Shown here: piece by piece, positions 27,138 through 37,377 of the stretch
How positions within the stretch are numbered: position 1 is the stretch's first letter
How the letters are laid out: each line of letters begins with the position of its first letter
From: Amylolactobacillus amylophilus DSM 20533 = JCM 1125
GTDB lineage: Bacteria > Bacillota > Bacilli > Lactobacillales > Lactobacillaceae
DNA: 64,000 nt
Direction of reading: 5' to 3'
Assembly: GCF_001936335.1 (NCBI RefSeq)
Contig: NZ_CP018888.1
Coordinates: 1,240,001-1,304,000 of the forward strand
Notes under the pieces: model-generated
Seen by the model: the letters and a program-made list of their open reading frames with translations, nothing else
Databases searched by the model: none
What the model was told of the DNA's origin: nothing
Program-made: the position numbers and the translations under genes

Positions 27138-29534
27138 ATGGCAAACTTTTTAAGAAAACTCGTTGACAATGACAAACACGAGTTGAAGAGATTTGAAGCA
27201 ATCGCTGACCGTGTTGAGGCACTCGCAGAAGAATATTCTGCCATGTCAGATGAGGAGCTGCAGGGAAACACCCCGAAATTTAAGGAGAGGTTGAAGAACG
27301 GAGAAACACTCGACGATATTCTGGTTGAGGCATTTGCTACCGTCCGTGAAGGCGCAAAACGTGTTCTGGGACTCTACCCATTCAAGGTGCAAATTATCGG
27401 TGGTATCTCACTTCATGAGGGGAATATTTCTGAGATGATGACTGGTGAAGGTAAGACCTTGACCGCCACCATGCCGGTTTATTTGAATGCCCTAGAAGGT
27501 CAGGGAGTCCACGTTGTTACCGTTAACGAGTATCTTTCTACCCGTGATGCGACAGAAATGGGCCAATTATACAACTGGCTTGGCCTCTCAGTTGGTCTAA
27601 ATTTGAACTCTAAGAGTCCTGATGAGAAGCGTGAGGCCTATCAGGCGGATATTACCTATTCAACCAATAGTGAACTAGGTTTCGATTATTTACGGGATAA
27701 CATGGTGGTCTATAAGGATCAGATGGTTCAAAGACCACTGAACTATGCGGTAATTGATGAGGTTGACTCAATCTTAATTGATGAGGCTAGGACACCTTTG
27801 ATTATCTCCGGGCAGGCTTTCCAAGGCTCTGGTGACTATCTTCGTGCAGACCGGTTTGTTAAGTCGCTTGTTGCGGATACAACTGATCCAAAGGCCACTG
27901 ACGAGGAGAACGGGGATTACAAGATCGACTGGCCAACCAAAACAATTAGTTTGACTAATCAGGGAATTAAGAAGGCAGAGAAGAATTTCGGCTTAAATAA
28001 CCTGTATGACATCGAGAACGCTAGTCTCGTACACCACATCGACCAGGCTCTGCGGGCTAACTACATCATGCTAAATGACATTGATTATGTTGTTCAAGAT
28101 GGTGAGGTAATGATTGTTGATTCATTTACTGGACGCGTCATGGAGGGCCGGCGTTATTCAGATGGACTCCACCAGGCCATTGAGGCCAAAGAGGGTGTGA
28201 AGATCCAAGAGGAGAACAAGACCCAGGCCACAATCACTTACCAGAACTACTTCAGAATGTATAAGAAACTCTCAGGAATGACCGGTACTGCCAAGACAGA
28301 AGAGGAAGAGTTCCGCGAAATTTACAACATGCAAGTTATCACGATTCCAACTAACCGCCCGTTAGCACGTGTTGATCAACCGGACTTACTCTACCCGACG
28401 CTAGACAGCAAGTTTGCGGCCGTTGTCAAAGAAATTAAGGCACGCCATGATGTGGGTCAACCAATGTTGATTGGTACTGTCGCCATCGAATCGTCGGAGC
28501 GTTTGTCGCATCTACTTGACCAAGAGGGGATTCCTCATGCAGTCTTGAATGCGAAGAACCATTTCAAGGAAGCAGAAATTGTCATGAACGCGGGTCAACG
28601 TGGCGCAGTAACGATTGCCACCAACATGGCTGGACGTGGGACAGATATCAAGCTCGGACCCGGTGTTAAGGAGCTTGGTGGTCTAGCAGTAATTGGAACT
28701 GAAAGACATGAATCACGACGGATTGATAACCAATTGCGGGGCCGTTCTGGTCGTCAAGGTGATCCAGGTGAAACAAGATTCTATCTTTCACTTGAAGATG
28801 ATTTGATGAAACGTTTTGGTTCAGAAAAAGTCAAATCATTCTTGGATCGAATCTCGAATAATGACGATGACAAGGTGATTGAGAGTCGGTTGATTACCCG
28901 TCAAGTGGAGGGTGCGCAGAAACGAGTTGAAGGTAATAACTATGACACGCGGAAACAAACACTCCAATACGATGATGTGATGCGGACGCAACGTGAGATC
29001 ATTTATGGCGAGCGTATGCACGTCATTGATGAGCAAGAGAGTCTAAAAGATGTGTTATTGGGTATGGTTAACAGAACAATCTCACATCAAGTTGACCTTT
29101 ATACTCAAGGAAACAAAGATACTTGGAACATTGATGCCCTGTATGATTTTGTCATCAGCTCGATTACTTCGGAAGAGAAAGCTAAGCAGCTTGATCTAGG
29201 TAGCATGACACCAGAAGAAATGAAGGAAGCACTCAACAAACTTGCTTCGGAGAATTATAACGAGAAGCAAGATATGTTAAGCGATGCATCACAAATGCTC
29301 GAGTTTGAGAAAGTTGTCATCTTGCGAGTAGTTGATGAGCGCTGGACCGACCACATTGATGCAATGGATCAATTGCGTCAATCAATTGGCCTTCGTGGAT
29401 ATGGTCAACTTAATCCGCTTGTTGAATACCAAGAAGCAGGTTACCAAATGTTTGAGGAAATGGTAGCCAATATCGAATTTGATGCAACCAGACTATTCAT
29501 GAAAGCACAAATCCGTCAAAACATTAGACGATAA
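27138..29534 (+). CDS. secA: Preprotein translocase ATPase SecA
   Basis: ATP-driven motor that pushes proteins through SecYEG. The 798 residues include NBD1 with Walker A M-T-G-E-G-K-T (~102-108) and D-E-V-D (Walker B, ~209), the preprotein cross-linking domain, NBD2 with the G-R-x-G-R-Q-G motif, and the helical wing/scaffold domains. The protein stops shortly after F-M-K-A-Q-I-R-Q, so the C-terminal linker and Cys-rich zinc tail found in E. coli and B. subtilis are missing, as is usual for lactobacilli. A terminator separates it from prfB. Confidence 0.96.
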   Translation: MANFLRKLVDNDKHELKRFEAIADRVEALAEEYSAMSDEELQGNTPKFKERLKNGETLDDILVEAFATVREGAKRVLGLYPFKVQIIGGISLHEGNISEMMTGEGKTLTATMPVYLNALEGQGVHVVTVNEYLSTRDATEMGQLYNWLGLSVGLNLNSKSPDEKREAYQADITYSTNSELGFDYLRDNMVVYKDQMVQRPLNYAVIDEVDSILIDEARTPLIISGQAFQGSGDYLRADRFVKSLVADTTDPKATDEENGDYKIDWPTKTISLTNQGIKKAEKNFGLNNLYDIENASLVHHIDQALRANYIMLNDIDYVVQDGEVMIVDSFTGRVMEGRRYSDGLHQAIEAKEGVKIQEENKTQATITYQNYFRMYKKLSGMTGTAKTEEEEFREIYNMQVITIPTNRPLARVDQPDLLYPTLDSKFAAVVKEIKARHDVGQPMLIGTVAIESSERLSHLLDQEGIPHAVLNAKNHFKEAEIVMNAGQRGAVTIATNMAGRGTDIKLGPGVKELGGLAVIGTERHESRRIDNQLRGRSGRQGDPGETRFYLSLEDDLMKRFGSEKVKSFLDRISNNDDDKVIESRLITRQVEGAQKRVEGNNYDTRKQTLQYDDVMRTQREIIYGERMHVIDEQESLKDVLLGMVNRTISHQVDLYTQGNKDTWNIDALYDFVISSITSEEKAKQLDLGSMTPEEMKEALNKLASENYNEKQDMLSDASQMLEFEKVVILRVVDERWTDHIDAMDQLRQSIGLRGYGQLNPLVEYQEAGYQMFEEMVANIEFDATRLFMKAQIRQNIRR

Positions 29535-29540
29535 AATATC

Positions 29541-29581
29541 AATCAGGATGCATAGTAAATCATGCCACCCTGATTTTTTTA
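29541..29581 (+). terminator. Terminator after secA
   Basis: AATCAGG (29541) pairs with CCTGATT (29569-29575), with inner pairing, then a T-run. Confidence 0.75.
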
Positions 29582-29600
29582 TAAAAGGAGATTACTTTAG

Positions 29601-30717
29601 ATGGAAATTAGTGATTTAAACAGGACGTTAACGGAAATTAACACTAAGCTAAAACACTTTAGGGGGTCTCTTTGACCTCGATGCGCTAAACGAGGCAATC
29701 GCCATCAATGAACAGAAAATGGCTGAGCCAGAATTCTGGAATGATAACAACGAGGCACAGCAGGTTATTGATGAAACCAATCAACTACGGCAGAAGCACG
29801 ATAGTTTTCACGAGTTACAGGAAGCGTACGATGAGGCTGCCGTTAGCCTGGAGATACTCCGTGAGGAATATGATACGGAGATTGCCCAGGGCTTGGAACG
29901 AGACCTGACAGATTTAACTGCAAAAATGAAGTCATATGAGTTGAATCTTTTATTAGCGGGTGAGTATGATAAACATAACGCATTGCTCGAAATTCATCCT
30001 GGTGCCGGTGGCACAGAATCGCAGGATTGGGGCTCGATGTTAATGCGCATGTACCAAAGATGGTCCGAACAGCACGGCTTCACCTTCGAAGTGACAAACT
30101 ACGAACCAGGTGACGAGGCCGGCGTTAAGAGCGTCAGCGTGATTATCAAGGGTGAGAATGCCTTTGGACTCTTAAAGTCCGAGCATGGTGTGCACCGGCT
30201 AGTGAGAATCTCTCCGTTTGATTCCGCTAAGAGACGACACACCTCATTTTGTTCAATCGAAATTACACCGGAAATTGACGACACAATTACGGTGGATATC
30301 AATCCAGACGATTTACGCGTTGATGTTTTCAGGTCAAGTGGCGCCGGTGGACAGCACATCAACAAAACTTCCAGTGCTGTAAGAATTACCCATTTACCAA
30401 CGGGAATCGTGGTCTCATCGCAGGCCCAAAGATCCCAATTTCAAAATAGGGATACAGCCATGAGCATGTTACGTGCTAAGTTGTTTCGTCTAGAGGAGCA
30501 GAAGAAGGCTGCGGAGAAGGCTAAACTCGTTGGTGAACAAATGGATATCGGTTGGGGCTCTCAAATTCGCTCTTATGTATTTCATCCATACACGATGGTC
30601 AAAGATCATCGGACTAACTACGAAACAAGTAATGGTAACGCGGTGATGGATGGTGATTTAGATCCGTTCATCTATGCCTACCTTCAATGGTTACTCAGTC
30701 AGGAAAACCCTAATTAA
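29601..30717 (+). CDS. prfB: Peptide chain release factor 2, programmed +1 frameshift
   Basis: RF2 ends translation at UGA and UAA. The gene starts at ATG 29601 (AAAAGGAG upstream), reads 24 codons to an in-frame TGA at 29673-29675, and continues after a +1 shift from 29674 to 30717, giving 371 residues. The shift site has the canonical parts: an internal Shine-Dalgarno AGGGGG (29661-29666), three bases, then CTT TGA C. This is the autoregulatory site known from E. coli: low RF2 favours the shift. The SPF codon-recognition motif (R-I-S-P-F-D) and the G-G-Q peptidyl hydrolysis motif (A-G-G-Q-H-I-N-K) are intact. It leads into ftsEX, 14 nt downstream. Confidence 0.96.
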
Positions 30718-30731
30718 TGTAAGGAGAGACA

Positions 30732-31427
30732 ATGATAGAATTAATCAACGTCAATAAAGATTATGATAATGGCGTTAAGGCAATCGATAATTTAAATCTC
30801 AAGATCGAACAGGGTGAATTTGCCTACCTTGTGGGACCAAGCGGTGCGGGTAAGTCAACGCTAATCAAATTGTTGTATCGGCAAGTTAAGCCGACCTCTG
30901 GTCAGATTATGGTCAATAATTTCAATTTGAATACCATTACGGATAAGGAAATTCCTACACTTAGGAGAACGCTTGGCGTGGTCTTTCAAGATTTCAAACT
31001 TTTACCTAGACTAACCGTATTTGAAAACGTCGCCTACGCACTACGCGTAACCGAGACCCCGGAGGAGCAGATTCCGGAGATGGTTAATTCAGTGCTACGG
31101 ATGGTTGGATTAGAAGAGCGGGCAGCAATGTTTCCGAACCAGATTTCTGGTGGTGAGCAACAAAGAATCGCCATCGCTCGTTCAATCGTGAACAAACCAA
31201 GTGTCCTAATTGCCGATGAGCCGACTGGGAATCTGGATCCAAACACGACGGAAGACATCATGAAGCTGATTGAGGAGATTAATCAGTCCGGTACGACCAT
31301 CCTCATGGCAACGCATAATCAGGATATTGTGAATACACATGTTCATCGTGTGATCGAGATTGAGCATGGCGTCAAGATTCGTGACGAAGAAGGAGGGAAT
31401 TACATCAATGAAAACCGCAACAATTAA
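30732..31427 (+). CDS. ftsE: Cell division ABC ATPase FtsE
   Basis: ATPase of the FtsEX complex that activates peptidoglycan hydrolases during division or elongation. The 231 residues carry Walker A G-P-S-G-A-G-K-S-T (~36-44), the ABC signature I-S-G-G-E-Q-Q-R-I-A (~138), Walker B V-L-I-A-D-E-P-T-G-N-L-D (~158) and the H-loop A-T-H-N. AAGGAGAG precedes the start. The 3' end overlaps the start of ftsX by 20 nt, so the two are translationally linked. The gene follows prfB in the common Firmicutes order. Confidence 0.95.
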   Translation: MIELINVNKDYDNGVKAIDNLNLKIEQGEFAYLVGPSGAGKSTLIKLLYRQVKPTSGQIMVNNFNLNTITDKEIPTLRRTLGVVFQDFKLLPRLTVFENVAYALRVTETPEEQIPEMVNSVLRMVGLEERAAMFPNQISGGEQQRIAIARSIVNKPSVLIADEPTGNLDPNTTEDIMKLIEEINQSGTTILMATHNQDIVNTHVHRVIEIEHGVKIRDEEGGNYINENRNN

Positions 31428-32298
31428 TTTCCACATCAGAGAAAGTTTGAAGAGTCTGAAGAGAAATGGTTGGATGACCGTTGCTGCAATTTCCGCCGTT
31501 GGTGTAACGCTACTTCTAGTTGGTATCTTCTTGAGCGCCGTATTTAACATCAATAAGATCTCAAATGACATAGAGAGCGATGTTCGGGTTAGAGTCGCCA
31601 TTCAAAAGGACACGACTAAGGCTGAGCGTGAAAAACTGACTACCGAAATTTCCAAGGTAGATGGCGTGGATACAATTAAGTTCTCGAGCAAGGAGAATGA
31701 ATTAAAGAAACTGGTCAAAGTTTATGGTAGCTCCTTCTCCATGCTTGGTGGTGACTCAAATCCTTTGATGGACATGCTCATCATTAAGGCGAAGAATGTA
31801 TCTGAGACCAAGAAAATCGCTCAGTCCGTGAAGAGTCTCGAACATGTGTCCGAGGTAAATTACGGTGGTAATAAAGCGAAACAGCTGTTTAATATTATGG
31901 CAACGGTTAGACGAATTGCCCTGATTTTCTCAATTATCCTGCTCTTGGTGGCAATCTTCTTGATTGCGAACACAATCAGAATTACAATCATCTCGCGGGG
32001 CAATGAAATTGAAATCATGCAGTTGGTCGGCGCAACCAATCGGTTTATCCGGACACCATTCATTCTTGAGGGGGCATGGACCGGTATTTTGGGTTCCATC
32101 ATCCCCATAATTATTGTCGACTTAGTTTATCAATTTGTCTTCAAAAGCATGTCTGTTGGCTTGGCGAACGCGGGTTATAGTCTGTTGAGCCCCGCAAGCG
32201 TGCTGATCGGCTTAGACTTGCTAATCGTGGCGATTGGTGCCGGGATTGGCGCTTTAGGATCAGTTATTTCAATTAGACGTTACCTCAAACTTAGTTAA
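31408..32298 (+). CDS. ftsX: Cell division permease-like protein FtsX
   Basis: Four-helix membrane partner of FtsE (296 residues). The first helix (~22-45) is followed by a large extracellular domain (~50-165) that contacts cell-wall hydrolases in relatives, then three helices (~175-200, ~225-250, ~262-285). No transport function is expected. ATG 31408 has AAGGAGGGAA at good spacing, whereas upstream in-frame codons lie inside ftsE. pstS starts only 15 nt after the stop, so the phosphate operon may be partly co-transcribed. Confidence 0.94.
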   Translation: MKTATINFHIRESLKSLKRNGWMTVAAISAVGVTLLLVGIFLSAVFNINKISNDIESDVRVRVAIQKDTTKAEREKLTTEISKVDGVDTIKFSSKENELKKLVKVYGSSFSMLGGDSNPLMDMLIIKAKNVSETKKIAQSVKSLEHVSEVNYGGNKAKQLFNIMATVRRIALIFSIILLLVAIFLIANTIRITIISRGNEIEIMQLVGATNRFIRTPFILEGAWTGILGSIIPIIIVDLVYQFVFKSMSVGLANAGYSLLSPASVLIGLDLLIVAIGAGIGALGSVISIRRYLKLS

Positions 32299-32313
32299 TT
32301 AGGGAGTCCTCGA

Positions 32314-33174
32314 ATGCGCAAGAAGTTTGCACTTTTATTCTTGATTACGATTTTAACAACCGTCCTCAGTGCGTGTTCGCTTGAGCAAAAGGGCGAAGTG
32401 GTTAGTGCGGTAGGATCAAGTGCACTACAGCCTTTGGTCGAAGCCGCGGGCGAGCAGTTTACGAAGCAGCACCCAAGTGTTTACATTAACGTTCAGGGGG
32501 GCGGTAGCGGAACCGGGCTCGCACAGATTCAGGCGGGAGCCGTCGATATCGGCAACTCCGACCTCTACGCGGAACAAAAGTCTGGTATTGATGCGACTAA
32601 GATTGTCGGTCAGAAGGTGGCTGTGGTTGGAATCACGCCAATTGTCAATAAGTCGCTCGGGGTAGCTAGTCTCTCTTTGGCCCAGTTACGCGATATTTTC
32701 CTTGGGAAGATTACTAACTGGCGGGATGTCGGTGGCCCAAATCTGAAGATTGTACTGGTCAACCGGGCTCAGGGCAGTGGGACGCGTGTGGCCTTTGAAG
32801 ACTCGGTACTTGAGGGGCAACAGCCCGTTAATGCACAAGAACAGGATTCAAACGGCATGGTGCGGCGAATTATCGCAAGCACGAAGGGCGCCATCAGTTA
32901 TGTTGCTTTCAGCTACGTGAATGATACGGTCAAAACTGTCAAGTTAAACTCCGTGGCACCGACACAGAAAAACGTGACGACAAACGCTTGGCCGCTTTGG
33001 GCTTACGAGCATATGTATGTAAGCAAGAAGCCCACTCAGAGTACTAAGAAATTCATGCAGTTTATCATGAGCGATACCGTGCAGAATTCTGTTGTAAACA
33101 AAATGGGTTACATCGCCATTAAGGACATGCAGGTCGAGCGCTCGATGGCCGGTCAAGTTACCAAGATTAAGTAG
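32314..33174 (+). CDS. pstS: Phosphate-binding lipoprotein PstS
   Basis: Extracellular lipid-anchored phosphate receptor of the Pst ABC importer (286 residues). A signal peptide ends at lipobox L-S-A-C21. Phosphate-binding segments are recognisable: G-S-S-A-L-Q-P-L (~34), G-G-G-S-G-T-G-L (~61) and the R-A-Q-G-S-G-T-R loop (~151). It heads pstS-C-A-B-B-phoU with short spacings. A PhoP-PhoR gene pair is not present between ftsX and pstS, so phosphate sensing must be encoded elsewhere. Start preceded by AGGGAG. Confidence 0.95.
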   Translation: MRKKFALLFLITILTTVLSACSLEQKGEVVSAVGSSALQPLVEAAGEQFTKQHPSVYINVQGGGSGTGLAQIQAGAVDIGNSDLYAEQKSGIDATKIVGQKVAVVGITPIVNKSLGVASLSLAQLRDIFLGKITNWRDVGGPNLKIVLVNRAQGSGTRVAFEDSVLEGQQPVNAQEQDSNGMVRRIIASTKGAISYVAFSYVNDTVKTVKLNSVAPTQKNVTTNAWPLWAYEHMYVSKKPTQSTKKFMQFIMSDTVQNSVVNKMGYIAIKDMQVERSMAGQVTKIK

Positions 33175-33183
33175 GAGAAAAAT

Positions 33184-34113
33184 ATGCAAGATGAAATTCG
33201 TGCTAGCCTGTTGAAGAAATCTAAGGCTGCTAAACGCGAACTTTTCGGAAAAATCATTTCGGGAATCGCCATCGCATTAATTATTGTGGTCGTTGCTGCA
33301 ATTTTTCTTTTTGTGGCAACCAAAGGAATTGCAACCTTCACGACTGACAAAGTCAATCTGTGGGACTTTCTGTCAAAGACCGTCTGGAATCCTGGCAATA
33401 AGGGGGCCGACGGTCAGCCAGAGGTCGGTGCCTTGGCCATGATTGTCGGCTCATTTCTGGTGACGTTTCTGGCTGCAATTTTGTCAACACCATTTGCAAT
33501 CGCTGCGGCTATCTACATGACGGAGATCAGTAAGAAGCGTGGGCGGAAGATTCTCCAGCCGGTAATTGAATTGCTGGTCGGAATTCCGTCTGTGGTTTAT
33601 GGTGTCATCGGGTTGTCCGTTGTCGTGCCATTTATCAAAAATATTTTTGGTGGTACGGGCTTCGGTATTCTGGCCGGGACGTTCGTCTTGTTCGTGATGA
33701 TCTTGCCAACGGTGACTTCGATGACGGTTGACGCTTTAAACGCGGTACCCGATTATTACCGCTCAGCTTCGCTCGCACTCGGTGCGACCAGGTGGCAGAC
33801 CATCTATAAGGTGGTTTTACGGGCCAGCCTACCCGGTATTTTGACCGCGGTGGTATTTGGAATGGCTCGGGCATTTGGCGAAGCACTCGCCGTCCAGATG
33901 GTTATTGGTAATGCCATCTTGATGCCACATAACTTGGTCACACCTTCGGCAACACTGACTAGTGTCCTAACGATGGGGATGGGTAATTCGGTCATGGGAA
34001 CGCTCAGCAATAATGCACTGTGGTCCCTCGCACTACTCCTCTTATTGATGTCATTACTGTTTAACCTGGTCATCCGGCGTATTTCAAAGAAGGGGGGTAA
34101 CTTTGGGCGATGA
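33184..34113 (+). CDS. pstC: Phosphate ABC permease PstC
   Basis: Membrane permease subunit (309 residues) of the Pst phosphate importer. Six hydrophobic helices are predicted, with the first at ~27-50. The EAA-type coupling loop lies at ~195-215 (S-A-S-L-A-L-G-A-T-R-W-Q-T) and contacts the PstB ATPase. A periplasm-facing insertion (~65-85) precedes the permease core. The gene follows pstS by 9 nt, with AGGAG before its start, and overlaps pstA by 4 nt (ATGA). Confidence 0.95.
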   Translation: MQDEIRASLLKKSKAAKRELFGKIISGIAIALIIVVVAAIFLFVATKGIATFTTDKVNLWDFLSKTVWNPGNKGADGQPEVGALAMIVGSFLVTFLAAILSTPFAIAAAIYMTEISKKRGRKILQPVIELLVGIPSVVYGVIGLSVVVPFIKNIFGGTGFGILAGTFVLFVMILPTVTSMTVDALNAVPDYYRSASLALGATRWQTIYKVVLRASLPGILTAVVFGMARAFGEALAVQMVIGNAILMPHNLVTPSATLTSVLTMGMGNSVMGTLSNNALWSLALLLLLMSLLFNLVIRRISKKGGNFGR

Positions 34114-34997
34114 ATGCAAAAAACGTTGATAAATTAGCAACCAAGATTATTTATTTCATGGCGGGCGTGATTGTCTTGATTCTCGCCTTCTTACTCAGTT
34201 ACATCCTTATCCAGGGCGTGCCGAATATTAGCTGGCGTTTCTTAACTACGCCGGCGAAGATCTTTGAGGCTGGTGGCGGAATTTCGGTTCAGCTTTTTAA
34301 CTCGTTTTACCTCTTGATTCTGTCGATGATTATTTCGCTGCCCATCTCTATTCTGGCCGGTATTTACTTGGCCGAGTATGCTCCGAAAAATAAGGTGACC
34401 GAATTCGTCAGAACGGCAATCGAAATATTGAGTTCGTTGCCCTCGATTGTTGTGGGCTTGTTCGGCTTTTTGGTTTTCTCAATTCAGATGGGTTTTGGCT
34501 TCTCCATCCTCTCGGGAGCGCTAGCCTTGACCGTCTTTAATCTACCCCTGTTGACCAGAAATGTGGAGGAGTCGCTACTCTCAATTCACTTCACCCAAAG
34601 GGAGGCCGGCCTTTCACTTGGCCTTTCGCGCTTCGAAACCGTCGTGCACGTCATTGTGCCCGAGGCACTGCCAAACTTGGTTACAGGAATGATTCTGGCG
34701 GCTGGCCGGGTGTTCGGGGAGGCTGCGGCCTTGATTTATACCGCCGGCCAAAGTTCGCCTATCCTGGATTTTAGCAACTGGAATCCGCTCTACATTAATA
34801 GTCCCTTGAATCCATTTCGTCCTGCCGAAACCTTGGCAGTTCATATTTGGAAGGTTAATGGTGAGGGAATTATTCCGGATCTCGACGCCGTCTCCGCAGC
34901 ATCGTCGGCGGTTTTGATCATTGCTGTACTGATTTTTAATCTTGCGGCCCGTTATTTTGGTAAGAAGTTATATCGCCATCTGACTGGCGTGAAGTAG
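34110..34997 (+). CDS. pstA: Phosphate ABC permease PstA
   Basis: Second permease subunit (295 residues), pairing with PstC in the phosphate channel. The first helix (~14-37) precedes a short external segment, and the EAA loop reads E-A-G-L-S-L-G-L-S-R-F-E-T (~168-180). A long external loop (~210-245) with S-S-P-I-L-D-F lies before the last helix. It is coupled to pstC by a 4-nt overlap, and pstB begins 9 nt after its stop. Confidence 0.95.
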   Translation: MNAKNVDKLATKIIYFMAGVIVLILAFLLSYILIQGVPNISWRFLTTPAKIFEAGGGISVQLFNSFYLLILSMIISLPISILAGIYLAEYAPKNKVTEFVRTAIEILSSLPSIVVGLFGFLVFSIQMGFGFSILSGALALTVFNLPLLTRNVEESLLSIHFTQREAGLSLGLSRFETVVHVIVPEALPNLVTGMILAAGRVFGEAAALIYTAGQSSPILDFSNWNPLYINSPLNPFRPAETLAVHIWKVNGEGIIPDLDAVSAASSAVLIIAVLIFNLAARYFGKKLYRHLTGVK

Positions 34998-35006
34998 AGG
35001 ACTTTG

Positions 35007-35813
35007 ATGACTGAAGAAAAACAAACTAAGGCAATTATTGATTTAGCAAAGTTGAACAAGGAGATTGCCGTTGAAACCCACGACCTCCATGTCTATTACG
35101 GCGAGAAGGATGCCATCCACGGTGTGAGTCTGCAATTTGAGCGAAATAAGATTACGTCGTTGATTGGTGCTTCTGGTTCCGGTAAGTCGACGTACCTGCG
35201 CTCAATCAACCGAATGAACGATAACATTCCCCATACGAAAGTGGAGGGGGAGATTATGTATCGCGGCCTGGATATCAATAGCGACGCAATCGATGTCTAC
35301 GAGATGCGCAAGCACATCGGCATGGTCTTCCAACGCCCCAATCCTTTCTCAAAGTCGATCTACGACAACATCACGTTTGCCCCCAAACGTCATGGTCTGC
35401 ATGACAAAAAAGCGCTTGACGAATTGGTCGAGACGACGTTGAAACAGGCAGCTCTCTGGAATCAGGTTAAGGATGACCTCGGCCAAAGTGCTTTAGCTCT
35501 GTCCGGTGGGCAACAACAGCGGCTCTGCATTGCACGGGCAATTGCGATGAAACCCGATATTCTATTGATGGACGAACCCGCCAGTGCGTTAGACCCTATC
35601 TCGGCCGGAACTGTTGAAGAGACCATGATGGACTTAAAGGCCAACTACACGATCATTATCGTGACGCACAATATGCAACAAGCAGCGCGGATTTCGGATT
35701 ATACCTGCTTCTTCCACTTGGGGGATGCAGTCGAGTACGACGAGACACGCAAGATTTTCACAACACCACAAGTACAACTGACCGAAGACTACGTCTCAGG
35801 CAGATTTGGCTAG
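35007..35813 (+). CDS. pstB: Phosphate ABC ATPase PstB (first copy)
   Basis: Phosphate importer ATPase of 268 residues. Walker [10 protein letters not shown] (~55-63), signature [10 protein letters not shown] (~166) and Walker [12 protein letters not shown] (~ 190) are intact. An N-terminal extension of ~20 residues precedes the ABC core. ATG 35007 is preferred to the adjacent TTG, with AGAGGA upstream. The second PstB, 10 nt downstream, is similar but clearly diverged, so the two may form a heterodimer or act under different conditions. Confidence 0.94.
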   Translation: MTEEKQTKAIIDLAKLNKEIAVETHDLHVYYGEKDAIHGVSLQFERNKITSLIGASGSGKSTYLRSINRMNDNIPHTKVEGEIMYRGLDINSDAIDVYEMRKHIGMVFQRPNPFSKSIYDNITFAPKRHGLHDKKALDELVETTLKQAALWNQVKDDLGQSALALSGGQQQRLCIARAIAMKPDILLMDEPASALDPISAGTVEETMMDLKANYTIIIVTHNMQQAARISDYTCFFHLGDAVEYDETRKIFTTPQVQLTEDYVSGRFG

Positions 35814-35823
35814 GAGGAAAACG

Positions 35824-36594
35824 ATGAATCCAAATCAAGAACCCATAATTTCTGCCTCCGATGTGCATCTTTTCTACGGCAAGAACGAGGCGTTAAAGGG
35901 CATCTCGCTTGATTATTTCGAACACGAAATCACGGCGATGATTGGCCCGAGCGGATGTGGCAAGTCCACTTTTCTGCGGACGCTTAATCGGATGAATGAC
36001 CTGATTGACAACGTGACCATCACAGGTTCCGTCAAGATTGACGGTCGAAATATTTACGCGCCAACTACCGATACTGTGGCTCTCCGGAAAAAAGTGGGCA
36101 TGGTTTTCCAACAACCAAACCCATTCCCATTCTCGATCTACGATAATGTCGCCTATGGCTTGCGGCTACAAAAGAACGAGTACACGAAGGACGAGATGGA
36201 TCAGATTGTTGAGGAAAGTTTACGGGCCGCCGCCGTGTTCGATGATGTGAAGGATAAGTTGAACGAGAGCGCACTCTCACTTTCAGGTGGCCAGCAGCAA
36301 AGAGTCTGCATCGCGCGGGTCCTTGCGGTGCAGCCAGAAGTGATTTTGATGGACGAGCCAACAAGTGCGTTAGATCCCATCTCTAGTGCGAAAATCGAGA
36401 ACATGTTGCTTGAGTTAAGGGACAAGTACACGGTTATCATCGTGACCCATAACTTGGGCCAGGCATCCAGAATATCTGATCGGACGGCCTTCTTCCTACA
36501 GGGGCACTTGATTGAGTATAATGAGACCAAGAAGATGTTCTTGAATCCGGACAGGCAAGAGACAGAAGACTACATTTCAGGAAAATTTGGTTAG
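35824..36594 (+). CDS. pstB: Phosphate ABC ATPase PstB (second copy)
   Basis: Second PstB of 256 residues. Walker [10 protein letters not shown] (~42-50) is the classic PstB form, followed by signature [10 protein letters not shown] and Walker [12 protein letters not shown]. The protein is shorter at its N-terminus than the first copy. AGGAGG lies 8 nt before ATG 35824. Tandem pstB genes are common in Lactobacillales and Bacillus. phoU follows after 12 nt. Confidence 0.94.
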   Translation: MNPNQEPIISASDVHLFYGKNEALKGISLDYFEHEITAMIGPSGCGKSTFLRTLNRMNDLIDNVTITGSVKIDGRNIYAPTTDTVALRKKVGMVFQQPNPFPFSIYDNVAYGLRLQKNEYTKDEMDQIVEESLRAAAVFDDVKDKLNESALSLSGGQQQRVCIARVLAVQPEVILMDEPTSALDPISSAKIENMLLELRDKYTVIIVTHNLGQASRISDRTAFFLQGHLIEYNETKKMFLNPDRQETEDYISGKFG

Positions 36595-36606
36595 AGGAGA
36601 TTTGAC

Positions 36607-37284
36607 ATGAGAGCAACATTTGATGAAGAAATTGCCGATTTACATGAAAGCTTTGCGGCGATGGGGCACATGGTGAGCAAGAATATTAAGCGAGCCGTCG
36701 ACTCCTTTATCGAGCACGATAAGGCAGGTGCTGGTAAGGTGATTGACTACGACCCGAAGATTAACGAACTGGAAGTCCAGCTTGAAAAAACCTGTTTCGA
36801 GTTGATTGCACTCCAACAACCCGTTACCAGTGACTTGCGGCGAATTGTGACTGTCATGAAGGCGAGCTCGGATCTGGAGCGGATGGGCGATCATGCGGTC
36901 AGCATCGCAAAGGCGACGATTAAGGTGAAAGGCACGACCAGGGTCTACGAGATTGAGCAGGCAATTGATGAGCTGGCAAACGTCGTCTTAGAGATTGTTG
37001 ACCAATCGCTCCATGCATACCGCCACGAGGACGAGGAGGAAGCAATTACTGTTGCCAAGATGGATGATCAGGTGAACGAACTCTCACACAAGATTCATAA
37101 GCAAATCGTGGTCGAGATGAAGAAGGACGCGGATACGATACTTGGTAACACCTACTACATGCTTGTCGCGAGCTACCTTGAGCGAATTGGTGACTATGCA
37201 ACCAACCTCTGTGAATGGGTTGTGTACTTGAAGACGGGTAAGATTGTGGAGTTGAATAACAACGTGCGTAAAGACACTGTTTAA
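36607..37284 (+). CDS. phoU: Phosphate signalling protein PhoU
   Basis: Helical-bundle regulator (225 residues) that lowers Pst activity and phosphate-response signalling when phosphate is ample. Two repeated PhoU units are visible, with the metal-binding E-R-M-G-D-H-A motif (~ 91) and its second-repeat counterpart E-R-I-G-D-Y-A-T-N (~191). It acts at the cytoplasmic face of the Pst complex. It closes the pst operon; no obvious terminator follows in the ~90 nt before the yvlC-like gene. Confidence 0.95.
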   Translation: MRATFDEEIADLHESFAAMGHMVSKNIKRAVDSFIEHDKAGAGKVIDYDPKINELEVQLEKTCFELIALQQPVTSDLRRIVTVMKASSDLERMGDHAVSIAKATIKVKGTTRVYEIEQAIDELANVVLEIVDQSLHAYRHEDEEEAITVAKMDDQVNELSHKIHKQIVVEMKKDADTILGNTYYMLVASYLERIGDYATNLCEWVVYLKTGKIVELNNNVRKDTV

Positions 37285-37377
37285 GATTACATAAAAATCG
37301 TCGGAGATGAGAGCCGCGTATTTATTTAACAACCGAGTTGCTGTAAAATATTGATTAGTTGATAAGAAGGAGCAAAC

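Noticed and set aside
29601-29718. Apparent early stop and broken start of prfB
   Set aside because: The TGA sits in a canonical RF2 programmed frameshift site, so the gene is intact rather than a pseudogene.
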